Source of the DNA: Saxidomus purpurata
Taxonomy: Eukaryota; Mollusca; Bivalvia; Venerida; Veneridae
Direction: 5' to 3'
Assembly: GCA_022818135.1 (NCBI GenBank)
Contig: JAFMSR010000003.1
Span: 8,978,976 to 9,042,975 of the forward strand
DNA: 64,000 nucleotides
The position numbers and the translations under genes were made by a program. Below, piece after piece: positions 1 through 11,479 of this stretch. Within the stretch, counting starts at the first letter, position 1. Each line of letters opens with the position of its first letter. The notes below the pieces were generated by a model that saw only the letters and a list, made by a program, of their open reading frames with translations, searched no databases and was not told the origin of the DNA.

Positions 1-30
1 TGTGGATTTTCAATTTTTGACAAGGATAGT

Positions 31-515
31 AATCAAAGGACTGAAAGTGCTGGAGGATCGATTGTCTCTGAACAACACAGTCTGCACACATACATGTGTA
101 AATATCAGGACAACATAGACTGTACACATACATGTGTGAATATCAGGACAACCCTTGCACGAGTAAAGTTATAAACTGGAGACACAACTGTCCACAAATT
201 TTGACCTTTCACCATTTGTGTAAACTTTACTTTTGAGATAGGAACCCATGTGCTTACATTATGTCATTCAGTGACTATGTTCAACTACCCTATGAAGTAT
301 TAAGCTGTGAATCGTAACTGAGAAATGGATTTTGACAAAACTGAACTGAAAATTTATGGTTTGAACAACTTTAAATGTCATTCAAAAGTTATGGGATATG
401 CCCATAAGGTTGATTGTATTGTGCGAATTAATTCGGATTTAACGTCGCACCCAACAGCTAAGGTCATATTGCAACTTCCGGCTTTCATGGAGGAGGAAGA
501 CCCTGTATCAGAATT
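31..515 (-). repeat. Interspersed repeat R1, copy A (5'-truncated, includes the 3' part of a SINE)
   Basis: This is one of three copies in the window that share exactly the same boundary sequence, AATCAAAGGACTGAAAG (the others begin at 34702 and 36203). Read on the minus strand, that shared boundary is the 3' end, and the copies differ in how far they extend 5', which is the usual pattern for LINE-mobilised elements. Positions of about 425-510 match the 3' half of the tRNA-headed SINE that is fuller in copy B (TTCGGATTTAACGTCGCAC and GAGGAAGACCCTG are shared). The 80-codon ATG frame at 325-567 lies mostly inside the repeat and its counterpart in copy B is interrupted, so I do not call it a gene. 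Similarity to copy B is seen directly; the SINE assignment is from general knowledge of bivalve repeats. Confidence 0.75.
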
Positions 516-1229
516 TGGGGGTCATTTAGAAACTCCGAGGGTCAAAACCTTAATTGTAAAAAAATAAAATGCATGACTTTGTGTTAAAGAAGTTTTATTC
601 AGTTTACTTCTGTAAAACTGCATGTGATACATCACAAAATGGTGGGTAATCAAAGGGTTGGCAAGACAACAGGTGTTTCTCTTTGGATGCTTTCCATTTT
701 GTCACTGCATCTCAAAAGTCAAATTTGTCCACAAAGCGAATTTTTCATAAGTGCATTCAACCATAGACATTAAACTTGGATATTATTTGGCACACTTAAA
801 CCCCTTTCAATAGCGGCAATCTGATAGAAATGACTACAAAATGATCATTTAAATCACTCAGAAAGACGTTTTTGTTTCCCCTATTAAGTTTCGTTGACCA
901 TCTCTTGTTGTGCGTCTACGATCTATGATGACGGTATCATAGGAATCAACACACACAAAAACGCAATGGTACAAAATGCGGGTCGATCCGAAATCAGACG
1001 ACAACGACGACGCAATAGGGCCACAATAGACATATCCCATACCGGAAGCGTATTTTATCAACAATTTATCTTGCATTTCGAAGCGTTTTGAGAGGTTTTG
1101 AAATGTTGTTTTTGTAGTAATTTGATCATACACATTTTAATTGCGTCATAGAAGACGCTCTTTGCTATTTCTGTTGCGTCATTGACAAAATGAGTGCGTC
1201 AAAACCGCAGAAAACGCGCTCTCGCGGGA
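516..1229. other. Intergenic, no recognisable feature
   Basis: No repeat partner in the window and no recognisable protein. A 91-codon minus-strand frame at 858-1133 has no familiar motif. The stretch around 1140-1220 is relatively rich in GCGTC-type motifs, but nothing specific can be named. Confidence 0.5.
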
Positions 1230-2706
1230 ACACTGAATTTAGTGTATCCGGTGTAGCGATACGTATTTCACGGGTCTTACATTTCTCATGTCACACCGGT
1301 CTGACGATAAAAACCGCGTAGGAAAATAGTTCTATACAGAACAGATACCTCGTTGATTTAAGTTACAAATTATAAGAAAAACAACAATGTAATATTATGT
1401 ATTTCCGTGAAGTTAGCTCAACAAACGACATACGACATTCGACATTCAAAATTTGAATGTCGTGCCAGCACGACATACGACATTCGACATTCAAACTTTG
1501 AATGTCGTGCCAGCACGACATACGACATTCGACATTCAAAATCTACAAAACAGCTTAAGTTTGAATGTCGTGCTAGCGCGACATACGACATTCGACATTC
1601 AAAATCTTAAAAACAGATCTATTTTGAATGTCGTGCCAGCACGACATACGACATTCGACATTCAAAATCTTAAAAACAACTTAAGTTTGATTGTCGTGCT
1701 AGCATGACATACGACATTCGACATTCAAAATTTGAATGTCGTGCCAGCTCGACATACGACATTCGACATTCAAAATCTTAAAAACAGCTTAAGTTTGAAT
1801 GTCGTGCTAGCGCGACATACGACATTCGACATTCAAAATTTAATCTTCCTTCAACAAACATAAGTGAAGGCATTGCATTCAAAATAAAACAATGTGAATG
1901 TGTGCCGGACATACCCTTCACATTCAAAACCAAACGCTTTGATTTGCTACACTTACTTCAATTTAATTGCCAGCGACATCGCATTCACATTCGAACATTT
2001 TGAATGTCGATTGTCGTATGTCGGGGCACGACATTCAAAATTTGAATGTCGAATGTCGTATGTCGCGCTAGCACGACATTCAAAAGTCTGTTTTAAGATT
2101 TTGAATGTCGAATGTCGTATGTCGCGTAGACGACATTCAAACTAAGCGTTTTGTAGATTTTGAATGTCGAATGTCGTATGTCGAGCTGGCACGACATTCA
2201 AATTTTGAATGTCGAATGTCGTATGTCGCGCTGGCACGACATTCAAACTTAAGCAGTTTTGTAGATTTTGAATGTCGAATGTCGTATGTCGCGCTAGCAC
2301 GACATTCAAACTTAAGCTGTTTTGTAGATTTTGAATGTCGAATGTCGTATGTCGTGCTGGCACGACATTCAAAGTTTGAATGTCGAATGTCGTATGTTGT
2401 GCTGGCACGACATTCAAATTTTGAATGTCGAATGTCGTATGTCGTGCTGGCACGACATTCAAACTTTTGAATGTCGAATGTCGTATGTCGTTTGTTGAGC
2501 TAAGTTCACGCATATATATTATTTTATTCTGTAATGTTTTGATATTATTTAGATCTGTTACTATATAGTTTTTAAAACAGAGGACAGTAATATAGAACTA
2601 CTTTTCGGTCGTATTCGACAAAAATTTGTGTTAAGAGTTCGGCCGTAAGGGTCTGAAATACTCTGTTAACTTTGGATACGATTGAATAAATTCAATCGAT
2701 CCAAAA
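1230..2706. repeat. Interspersed element R2, copy 1, split by a 1.1-kb insertion
   Basis: The outer pieces (1230-1400 and about 2516-2706) match, in order and almost base for base, a continuous segment at 36331-36680 and a more diverged one at 37013-37375. Shared landmarks are GTCACACCGGTCTGACGAT, ACCGCGTAGGAAAATA, TTCGGCCGTAAGG, and a right end with the palindrome CGATTGAATAAATTCAATCG. The left edge also has a small dyad, ACACTGAATTTAGTGT. No coding capacity is seen. It is about 350 bp without the insert, which suits a MITE-like or other non-autonomous element, but clear terminal inverted repeats and target duplications for R2 itself were not established. Confidence 0.8.
1406..2510. mobile_element. 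Palindromic foldback array inserted in R2
   Basis: A 1105-bp block with 45-bp terminal inverted repeats (1406-1450 against 2466-2510), which differ at one position by inspection. Inside, the left arm (to about 1845) repeats a unit of the type CGACATACGACATTCGACAT with TTTGAATGTCGTGC. The right arm (from about 1990) carries the same units in reverse complement, including the short AACAGCTTAAG-type spacers. Each unit also contains its own dyad (GTCGTGCTAGCACGAC or the CCAG version). A ~145-bp non-repetitive centre (about 1845-1990) separates the arms. The two other R2 copies in the window are uninterrupted at the corresponding position (36500/36501 and 37125/37126), so this looks like a true insertion. 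The peptide-like frames in the array are repeat by-products. The name foldback is structural; no transposase is present. Confidence 0.8.
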
Positions 2707-4600
2707 AGTGATTTTTTTACAGAATCCATCTGCATTATATAGGAATAGAACTAACTACTACATATTATATAGATTCATTTGTTTTGGTCATAACTATGGC
2801 AATGTTCATTATTGCATGCGTATAAATCAGTGATTCATACATGTTATGATGGTTACTTTGAACGGTAATACCACTTTAAAACGGAAAGGGGGTGTTTGTA
2901 CGGGGAGGAACAATAAGTATGAAATATACTGGTTTTTATTCTGGTTTGGAAATTTTCTTTTTCTGTTTGGAAAAAAACGACACTAAGTCTTAACGGGATG
3001 GGGCTGAAATTTGGTCCTAAATTGGGCAAACGAGACTCCATTGTAGTTTTGAAGGGAAACTATACAGATGCGTACTAAGGTAATGTATAATTTAACCATA
3101 AACGCGATGAGTTACCCTGCTTATCCCTTTAGGTTTATGCTTAAACTAGATTGACTTATCCAAGTTGACATTTCCGAAATGTTTAGTATGTCAAGTATAT
3201 TGCCCTTATACAATGTACAACACATCCAATATTTCTTAAAATCGCGTCAAATTAGTTTGACCAGCATTTTTGTGGGGATTTATAATTTTACCGCACTTAG
3301 TAAATATAGTTGGTACTGGACATACTTTATTTGTTCGTTATCTTTTTTTTGTTTTTGAACATAGAACAGTTCCTAACTCATAACTCACAACACAATAGGG
3401 GTTTGTATTACGCTAATGTATCATTTATTTTTTGCACACAGAAGACGTAGAGACATTTTAGGTACTCCTTGCAATTCTTTCTTAATAATATAACCAATGA
3501 GTCTTATAACTGTACTAATAATATCACTCTATCATGCTAATTTAAGATTTCTAAAGCCTATTATGAAATATTGTAGTGAGTATATCATTAAACAAGAACT
3601 ATCTTTAATCAAAGAGCTGTGAGCGCTGAAGGCCTGGGGGATATAGGTTAACTCCCCGAAAAACAACTTTTGACCTACGTGTTTTGCGCTGAACCTTACA
3701 TAAAGCGCGGGTCGAAATGTACAGAGGACGAAGTTCAATATATGACACAGAATGAATGATTCACAAATATATGGGTGGCAGGGAAGTTTGTTTTATTATA
3801 AAACGTATGTTAAATGAAAAGTAATCACATAGTCGACATTATAAATTGTTTAAGCCAATAAAAATAATTCGATCTGCGCTTTGTACAACTTCAAGCGATA
3901 TGATCTGATGATGTGGATCGAAAATTATTGTGTACCAAGGACAAGACCTTGAAACAGAAATAAACAAAGCAATACCAGCAATGAAATATAAATACAGTAC
4001 TGTACAATGTGTATAACAGAGAAAACCAAAAATGATTCTGGGTTACCTTGTAGTTGTAATCGGTGAAACCGTTCACTGGGCCTTGACATGCAGCGTCCTC
4101 GATAAATGGCGGGTGATTTTGATCACGTGAGTTCCTTCTCGGGAATGTACGTAAATTATATTTTTTTTAAAGAAATTTATTTTTAGGTAAATATATATGT
4201 AATCGTTCGTAAATAACAAAGTTGTCAATGAAATAACATCGGAAATTTGAAAATCAAACTACAAACTCTTATATCGAGCTCCGTATGTTTCCGTAAATTT
4301 CCGTAAATATCCGTAGTTTACCGTGATATGCATATGATTATCTTCCGTAATCAGCTAACAGCGCATTAATTTCTAAAACAGAAAAAAATGTGTAATGCAG
4401 CCCGTAAGCTATATACCTTCCTGCAATCGTTTGAAGTTGTATGTACTCTTTTTATTTGTAATATGTTCTTATCATATGTCTTGCACTACTTTCGCATAGC
4501 GCATGTTTACAGTTGTTATTCGCACATAGAACAGTTAAATTTGTTGCAGTGTTTGAAATGTGGTATACTAACTTAGGCCTAGGGGACTTTCAGTCCCCAG
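2707..4600. other. Intergenic, no recognisable feature
   Basis: AT-rich sequence without a repeat partner or recognisable coding segment. The short frames present (for example at 2853-3041, 3532-3738 and 3891-4076, minus strand) have no family signature. Around 4280-4330 there is a small cluster of CCGTAAA-type words. Confidence 0.5.
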
Positions 4601-4617
4601 GCTAAAAATGATGGTCG

Positions 4618-4880
4618 GTGCGATTTTGAGTTTAAGAAACAGATAGGTAGCTAGACTTCATAGTAATAATTCCTGTCAAGTTTTGTCATAATGCAGTTAG
4701 AGGTTAAAAGATGAAGGCCAAAACTTTCTATTGACAGGTCCCTGTGACCTTGACCTTTAACATAAAGTGACTCCAAATCATTATTTGCACAACCAGACTT
4801 CATATATACTGATGCTTTTTTTCAAGTTTTATTAAAATCCAGCAAGGTGTTTAGGAGATACGGTTTAGACAAAATTCAAC
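4618..4880. repeat. Dispersed repeat fragment with a TGACCTTGACCT core
   Basis: The stretch contains the string CCCTGTGACCTTGACCTTTA and the words AAGATGAAGGCC and CAAGTTTTATTAAAATCCAG, which are typical of a large family of dispersed repeats in clam genomes. No ORF. The family assignment rests on recall of bivalve repeat content; no second full copy is present here. Confidence 0.4.
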
Positions 4881-4915
4881 AATTTTTTTCACGCAGCTAT
4901 TATAAGATGTGAGCT

Positions 4916-5042
4916 ATTTACGTACTAAAATTATAAAACTACTTATGAAAGTCTGAAAACGCTAGAATGCCATTTCATTAGCGGTTGAAAGGTTACCAAC
5001 TTCCGGGAAAGAGCTAGCTCAATACGGCTGCGCCGAAAAAGC
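4916..5042 (+). repeat. Dispersed repeat R4, short form
   Basis: This segment reads TTTACGTACT, ATTATAAAAC, TTATGAAAG and then, without a gap, CATTTCATTAGCGGTTGAA, GTTACCAACTTCCG and CGCCGAAAAAG. The same words occur in the same order at 9225-9275 and 9588-9662, separated there by about 310 bp. One of the two copies has therefore lost or gained that middle section. No coding content recognised. Confidence 0.65.
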
Positions 5043-6273
5043 TGACTTGCGTGCAACCTAATCAAAACCAACAATTTACAAGAACATTTCGCTACGAAGG
5101 AGGAGCAAATATGCCCCGTATGTCGTAAACGAGTTATACAAGCATTACGTATAAATAATAGGAGTATTTAGATAATCTAAGCATGTGCAACAATATAAAT
5201 TTTAGTTAACAAATATCTTACTTTATGTATCACTCACCCATTGGTATACCGTTTTCCTGAGACTTCAAGAACGGATTTTGTATATTGTACATGTACGTGA
5301 CAAAATTATTAATCAACGTCAAGTTTGTCTATGTCTAATGACGTTTAGGTAGTTCGGCTCCGTTCTGACAAACGCTGTCCTCTTTAACTCGATTCATGCT
5401 TAAACGGAACAGCAGTCATACCCACTAACGTCCGTAAGAAATTAATCGAGGTATTCCGAGTGAGCATCGGTCAAGGTTAAGTAACGGATTGCTAGAGGCT
5501 ATGCGTCCAATTCAATATTAACGCCCTAAGTATCAATATAGTGTAAGACATTTCAATCCGATACATCGTTGACAAATTGGATTTGTAACACTCAAAATAT
5601 CAAGTATAAAGTGAATACATGGTTCACCCAGTTCATACCGATTTGACAGTGTGATTCAATGTATGCATATTTTTGCAAAAAAAGGATTTATACACTTTCT
5701 GATAACTCTGAGAATGGATTTTCATCGTTTACGTTGTGAGTTTACAAACAGCGAAAACTTGAACGACCACGCTGGAGTTCTTCTATTGCTTTTTTCACTG
5801 CAAGACTTACAAATACATTTTGTATATGTGAAAATACTGCTGAATAATAAAACAGATGTTGTTAAATTCCGCCTTGACTGTGACAACTTCCAGAAACATT
5901 TTACATGTCATAACATCAAATTTACGTTATACGCCAGCATTTTCAGAGGTACAAAAATCTTGTTCAATTACGACAAAAATGACGCTGTTACTGGTTCCTA
6001 TTAGTACAGTGAAGCATATGATAACATCAGCGCGAATTCTCTACATATTCACAGATGTACTGTTTAGTCTCTCTTTGCTAACGGCGGTGTTAGGATTATG
6101 TGATTATATTCTCATTAAACAATGTGGTGCCACTTTGATTAACTGTTGTACAGTATATTTACTATGCTACAATCTTTATATTTATTGTTACATTAATGGC
6201 GCTTAAATGGTAGGCGTCAGTGAAATTATAAATGTGGTTTCATTTAATTTCCTAGCTGTAGAACAATATATGA
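5043..6273. other. Intergenic, no recognisable feature
   Basis: Two overlapping plus-strand frames (5651-6004 and 5856-6206; the first begins at GTG) fill part of this stretch. They have no recognisable domain and their hydrophobic composition is what AT-rich DNA yields by chance. No repeat partner was seen. Confidence 0.45.
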
Positions 6274-6370
6274 TAAAGAAACTTACGGACTCTGAGATCA
6301 TAGTGTGTGCACTTGCCTAAAGAAACTTACGGACACTGATATCATAGTGTGTGCACTTGCCTAAAGAAGT
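6274..6370. repeat. Tandem duplication, 44-bp period
   Basis: Two nearly identical 44-bp units beginning TAAAGAAACTTACGGAC and ending CACTTGCC, with a partial third unit starting at 6362. Only a few bases differ (for example ACTCTGAGATC against ACACTGATATC). Confidence 0.9.
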
Positions 6371-7244
6371 TACATGAAAACAAAGGCCGGAGAAAATAAC
6401 TTAGATTAATAGTTGTGATAGGGCTTTAATATATGTAGGTCTTCAAAACATTTATGATAAAATTAAGTGTTTCCCTGACATTCTTTAATTATATAAGTAA
6501 CAATTTCCTTTCTCCCTTCAATCGTGTTCTTTTTATAAAAATAGTAACGTAGTCCGAAGTAATCATTTTGGGCTCATTTTAATCCGCATCTGTAGGACCC
6601 TCTCAGTTATTGTGGTGTGGTGTTTTATTCTCTTTTCATTTTTTCGTTTATGACATGACAACGTTTCACTGCCTTGCTTTTAATGCTTTCACTTACCACC
6701 ATATTATGATATGTTTTGATTAGCAATAATGGTCAAGTGATTTCCATTACTGAGAATAGACAAAACTATCTTCACTGATCGCTTTTCAAGACGTGTGTGT
6801 TGCCAGAACGAGGCATTTTTAATCGGCTGCCTATTGTCATTTACTGGCATTATAGTATGGTAGTATTGTAAAGTGTTTTGTCAAACATTGTCCTGTTAAT
6901 ATAGTTTGTCCTTTGTCTTCCTGTGTTAAAACACCCTCTACAAATATAAAGTGTTCCATGTTCAGTCGTTATTATAATTAATTGAGTTTTAGCTACGTTG
7001 AATGTCTGAAAATGTCAGGTAAAACAAAAATGAAAGTAAGCGCTCCTGTACGTATGTGTCGCATCTCTGACCTTGTTTGTGTTTCAGTTAATATCCCAAA
7101 GTTTGGGTCACTGTTTAATTGCAGTAAGATATATCTTCAAAGAAAGTCATGCTTATATATCGTGTGATAGAAAGAAAATATAAATTTGATAATTTTACAC
7201 GGAATAAAGTGGAGAAACCTTCTAAACTTATATATAACATAAAG
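6371..7244. other. Intergenic, no recognisable feature
   Basis: AT-rich, with no repeat partner and no recognisable gene. A 61-codon plus-strand frame at 6982-7167 has no family signature. Confidence 0.5.
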
Positions 7245-8935
7245 CGCGCTTACATTGACCTCCAATTATGGCAAGCCAATTTACTATTTAACCAAAAAAG
7301 AAATATCTCTCAGCTTTCATAGAGATATCTCCTAAAACAGGGGAGATGTCTCTTTAATTCAGAGATATCACTGTAAATTAGGAGATATCTTTCTTTTAAC
7401 AGAGATATCTCTCATGTTTTGAAATATATCTTCCAAAACTAAAGAGATATCATTCAATGTAATAGAACTATCTCTCGACCGTACAGAGATATCTGTTCTA
7501 TATCAAAAGATATCTCTGAAAAAAGACATATCTGTTAAAAATAGAAAGATATCTCTGTAACTTTGAAGGATATCTCTCAAAAATGGTAAGATATCTCTCA
7601 AATGATGTTGAACAGATATCTCTGGTAGTAGAAGAGATATATCTAAAAGTTCAGGCGATATCTTTCAGTATCACAAAGATATATATCAGCGTGAAAGAGA
7701 TATCTCTATTTAAATGAAAGATATGTCTTTGAAATAAGTGAGATATCTCTTTTACTAATTAATCAAAACAGAGTGGATGAGAGAATATAGCGGAGAACTT
7801 TTCAAACCTAATATATTACCTAAAGCGTGCTTACATTGACCTCCAATTATGGCAAGCCAATTTACTATTTAATCAAAAAAGAGATATCTCTCCGATTTCA
7901 TAGAGATATCTCTTACAAAAGGGGAGATGTTTCTGTAATTCAGAGATATCACTGTAAATTAAGAGGTATCTTTCTTTTAACAGAGATATCTCTCATGTTT
8001 TCAAATATATCTCCCAAAACTAAAGAGATATCATTCATTGTAATAGAACTATCTCTCCACCGTACAGAGATTTCTCTTCTATATCAAAAGATATCTCTGA
8101 AAAAAGACATATCTGTTAAAAATAGAAAGATATCTCTGTAATTTAGAGAGATATCACTGTAACTTTGAAGGATATCTCTCAAAAATGGAAAAATATCTCT
8201 CAAATGATGTTGAACAGATATCTCTGGTAGTAGGAGAGATATATCTAAAAGTTCAGGCGACATCTTTCAGTATCACAAAGATATCCCTCAGCGTGAGAGA
8301 GATATCTCTATTGAAATGAAAGATATGTCTTTGAAATAAGAGAGATATCTTTGTTACTATTTTATCAAAACAGAGTGGATGAGAGAATATAGTGGAGAAA
8401 CTTTCTAACCTAAGACGCGCTTACATTGACCTCCAATTATGGCAGGCCAATTTACTATTTAATCAAAAAAGAGATATGTCTCTGGTTTCATAGAGATATC
8501 TCCTCAAATAGGCGAGATATCTCTATAAATCAAAATATCTCTGTAAATTATGAGATATCTTTCTTTTAACAGAGATATCTCTCATGTTTGGAAGATATAT
8601 CTCAATACTTTAAAGATATCTCTCAACGTAATATAGTTATCTCACTGCCGTACAAAGATATCTCTCTTACATAAAAAAGTATCTCTGGAAAAAGATTTCT
8701 GTTTAAAATAGAGATATATCTCTGTTAATTTGAGAGTTCTCTGTAACTTTGAGTGATATCTCTCAAAAAAAGAAAGATATCTCTCAAATGACGTTCAACA
8801 AATATCGCGGTAAGTAGAAGAGATATATCTTAAAGTTCAGGAGATATCTTTCTGGGATACAAAGATATCTCTCAACATGAAAATATTAAAACGAAAGATA
8901 TCTCTTTGAAATTGGAGAGATATATCTTTTTGGTC
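7245..8935. repeat. Triplicated ~585-bp unit packed with AGAGATATCTCT palindromes
   Basis: Three direct copies. The anchor CTTACATTGACCTCCAATTA recurs at about 7250, 7830 and 8420, giving periods of about 581 and 590 bp. After the anchor and an AATTTACTATTTAA segment, each copy carries the 10-12 bp palindrome (A)GAGATATCTC(T), or a one-base variant, roughly every 20-30 bp for about 450 bp with varied spacers. Spacers correspond between copies (for example TTTCTTTTAACAG and GTTCAGG), so an already built palindrome cluster was later triplicated. Copies 1 and 2 resemble each other more than copy 3. A 104-codon frame inside copy 2 is an artefact of the repeat. Confidence 0.92.
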
Positions 8936-9027
8936 ATTTTTCAATTACTTCCAATAAAAACGCATGCATTTCGTGAATAGTAAATAGATTCAATTAATAA
9001 TATGAATGCAAAAAAGAGAGACTTCCC

Positions 9028-9096
9028 CGGCCAGGACTCGAACTTGTGATACCAAGTTTCGGCGACTGTCGAGTTACCCGCTACGCCACACGACTT
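9028..9096 (-). repeat. tRNA-like SINE head or tRNA relic
   Basis: On the minus strand this reads TGGCGTAGCGGGTAACTCG (resembling a pol III A box) followed about 40 bases later by CAAGTTCGAGTCCTGGCC (a B-box match). The acceptor ends do not pair and no clean anticodon arm forms, so it is not called as a functional tRNA gene. Confidence 0.6.
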
Positions 9097-9224
9097 TTGT
9101 GTACTTACGTAAATATACATTTTCTAACAAAATATGAAGGGATAATTATACACCTGACTACCCCTGATATCTTATGTGAACATGGTAATAGTACAAATTG
9201 CGAATTTTACCTTTTATAACAACA

Positions 9225-9662
9225 TATTTACGTACTTAAATTATAAAACCATTTATGAAAGACTGAAAATGCAAGAGTATCTTATTGACCATTATTATCC
9301 AATTAAAAGGTGCCTTAGTCACACATTCAGGATTTAAATTTTCTAACTGTCGGGAGTGCTTGGTCGACCTCTCTGGACCATTCCCGATCCGTAGAACTCT
9401 GATACGAACGTACACAACTGCGTTCAGACATTGATAGGACATTCCTGATCATTAATAATAGTAATCCGACATTTTCACTTTTCGCGTCGTAGCGCTGTCT
9501 GAACTCAAACGGGATCTATAATAGGCACTGTGTAAACGCCGCATTACAGAGTAAAGTTTTCAATCGAAAAAAAGTTATACATTCTATTTGTCATTTCATT
9601 GGCGGTTGAATGATTACCAACTTCCGCCCAAATGCGAGCTTAGTACGGCTGTGCCGAAAAAG
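9225..9662 (+). repeat. Dispersed repeat R4, long form (split by ~310 bp)
   Basis: Shares its two ends with the segment at 4916-5042: TTTACGTACT, ATTATAAAAC and TTATGAAAG at 9225-9275, and TCATTTCATT, GCGGTTGAA, TTACCAACTTCCG and GCCGAAAAAG at 9588-9662. The intervening sequence has no counterpart in the short copy. Short frames here (9236-9442 minus; 9588-9860 plus) have no recognisable domain. Confidence 0.6.
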
Positions 9663-10552
9663 TATCTGTGTAGTTATTACACAAACAATATGAAATGGAG
9701 TAACGCGGCAACAGCGGGCCTAGTTTCATGCAAAGCGGAAAATCCAGGAATAAAAGTAGCTTCACAATTTTGCATCAACACTCGATTACAGTCAAATTCG
9801 TATATTACTTTGATACTCAAGATGACTACGTTTCTTATCTACCGACAGATAATTGCGTAAATGAGATTAATAAAAGCATTCTAGTTGAAATGTTTAATGG
9901 CTAAGCATGACAATTTATAACGTAATAGCATAATCTCCTATTACTTGAAGTTCCTAAAAAATGACAAGTACTTAACCTTCTAGGAGATGTAGCCTATTAT
10001 TAATGTCATTTTATCTGTTAATATGAGCTTTAGAACGCATTAGTATTTGTATCCACTAAAATAAATGATTGCTATGAGTTATTTTAATATTATCTTTCAT
10101 CTAAAAGGCAAAAGGCCGCTTACAACCTTTCAAAATATAAAATAACATCAATAAAATACGAGAAGGGAACCGGTTATAGACGTATGTTTACAATATTTCT
10201 TTTGTTATATATTTTATTTCCATTTTCATGAATACACATTGTGTGACGAATAATATCGGGTATCGACGCCATATTTAAAATATGCAAATGAGCTTGTAAA
10301 ATGTTGTAAGTTTAGAGGGTATTCTTGCATTTTATACCAGCGCATCGTTTATAATGACCAGGTGCATTTGCTTAATTTACCATCAGTTGTGATAACATAG
10401 AATTTATAATGTCGACGAGTTATGCAACAGTACAGTAAATGAAGATGAAAGAGGGAAGAAAACTTCAAACATCGATTTACACAACGAAGGTATTTCATAA
10501 ATAGAAAAGCATTTGTAAACATGAAGCCCTCTTTCTTTTGTGACGTACACGT
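9663..10552. other. Intergenic, no recognisable feature
   Basis: No repeat partner in the window and no credible ORF. AT-rich throughout. Confidence 0.5.
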
Positions 10553-10838
10553 TTGATCTGCTCTACATTGGTATAGTCTGATCTGGTCTACGTTGGTATG
10601 GTCTGATCTGGTCTACAATGGCATGGTCTGATCTGGTATACGTTGGTTTGGTCTGATCTGGTCTACGTTGGTAAGTTCTGATCTGATCTGCATAGGTATG
10701 ATCTGATCTGGTCTACGTTGGTATGGTCTAATCTGGTCTACATTGATATAGTCTGATTTGGTCTACGTTGGTATGGTTTGATCTGGTCTACGTTGGTATG
10801 GTCTGATCTGGTCTAAGTTGGTATGATCTGATCTGCTT
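10553..10838. repeat. Minisatellite, 25-bp unit, about 11 copies
   Basis: Imperfect tandem copies of TCTGATCTGGTCTACGTTGG plus TATGG. Substitutions are scattered (CTACATTGG, CTAAGTTGG, GATCTGATCTGC). The ends are degenerate, as is usual for an old array. Confidence 0.92.
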
Positions 10839-10854
10839 GCTAAACCATCACAAA

Positions 10855-11140
10855 AGTATAGTCAACTTTAAGTCATCATGAAAAAAATTCAAGTACAAAA
10901 GAGACATAATTTTGTCAAATGTGACATTGACGCAAAGATTTTGACTGTATCATAACAGAGTTATGTGACTTGCTGCAGTTGTCTATATTGCCATGAGAAA
11001 CAAATAAGCCAAGTTTGAAGTAAATATGTTTAATGGTATAGAAAATATTAGCATTTATAAAAAAAACTTTAACCAATGCAGACGCCGACGCCAGCGAGTA
11101 CAATAGCCTCCTTGTTCTCCAAAGAGGCGAGCTAAAAACC
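10855..11140 (+). repeat. Dispersed repeat R3, copy 1
   Basis: Shares with 39897-40716 the words GTCAACTTTAAGTCATCATG (AACTTTAAGTTATCATGAC in the other copy), TTTGTCAAATGTGAC, GACGCCGACGCC, AATAGCCTCCTTGTTCT and the end GAGCTAAAAA. I recognise this end as a very common dispersed element of bivalve genomes. This copy appears to lack the left part. No coding capacity. Confidence 0.75.
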
Positions 11141-11479
11141 AACGTTATATATGGATCAAAATCACGTTCTGTATAATCAGACTGATCTGAAACATTTTTG
11201 ATGGGTAAATTAATTACAAAATTAATAATCCAAGTGTCATAGCACTTCTGTAGTTACAGCGTAAAGCAGTAATGTTCAACAATGGTAACACTTTTTCATT
11301 TCATTTTACAATGACTACAAATGTAAAACTATTACTATTTGCACTTCGAGGCTGAACAGTAAATTTTCCACAGTCAAATGTTTCATTGATGTCTTACATA
11401 CAGTTTCTCTTAGCGTCAAGATGTTAGTTTTGATTATGCTTCTATCGCAAGTGGTGTTCGGGAAGCATACTGTTTTCTC

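Noticed and set aside
325..567. 80-codon ATG frame
   Set aside because: It lies mostly in repeat R1/SINE sequence, and the equivalent region of copy B (from 34996) is interrupted by a stop.
2105..2513. Long frames with a FECRMSYVVLARHS-type peptide repeat on both strands
   Set aside because: They are translations of the palindromic array; both strands and several frames are open because of the repeat unit.
5651..6206. Pair of overlapping ~117-codon frames
   Set aside because: The first starts at GTG and neither shows a domain; composition is that of AT-rich DNA.
7245..8935. CRISPR-like array (constant short palindrome with varied spacers)
   Set aside because: The genome is clearly eukaryotic, the palindrome is only 10-12 bp, spacing is irregular, and spacers recur between the three copies.
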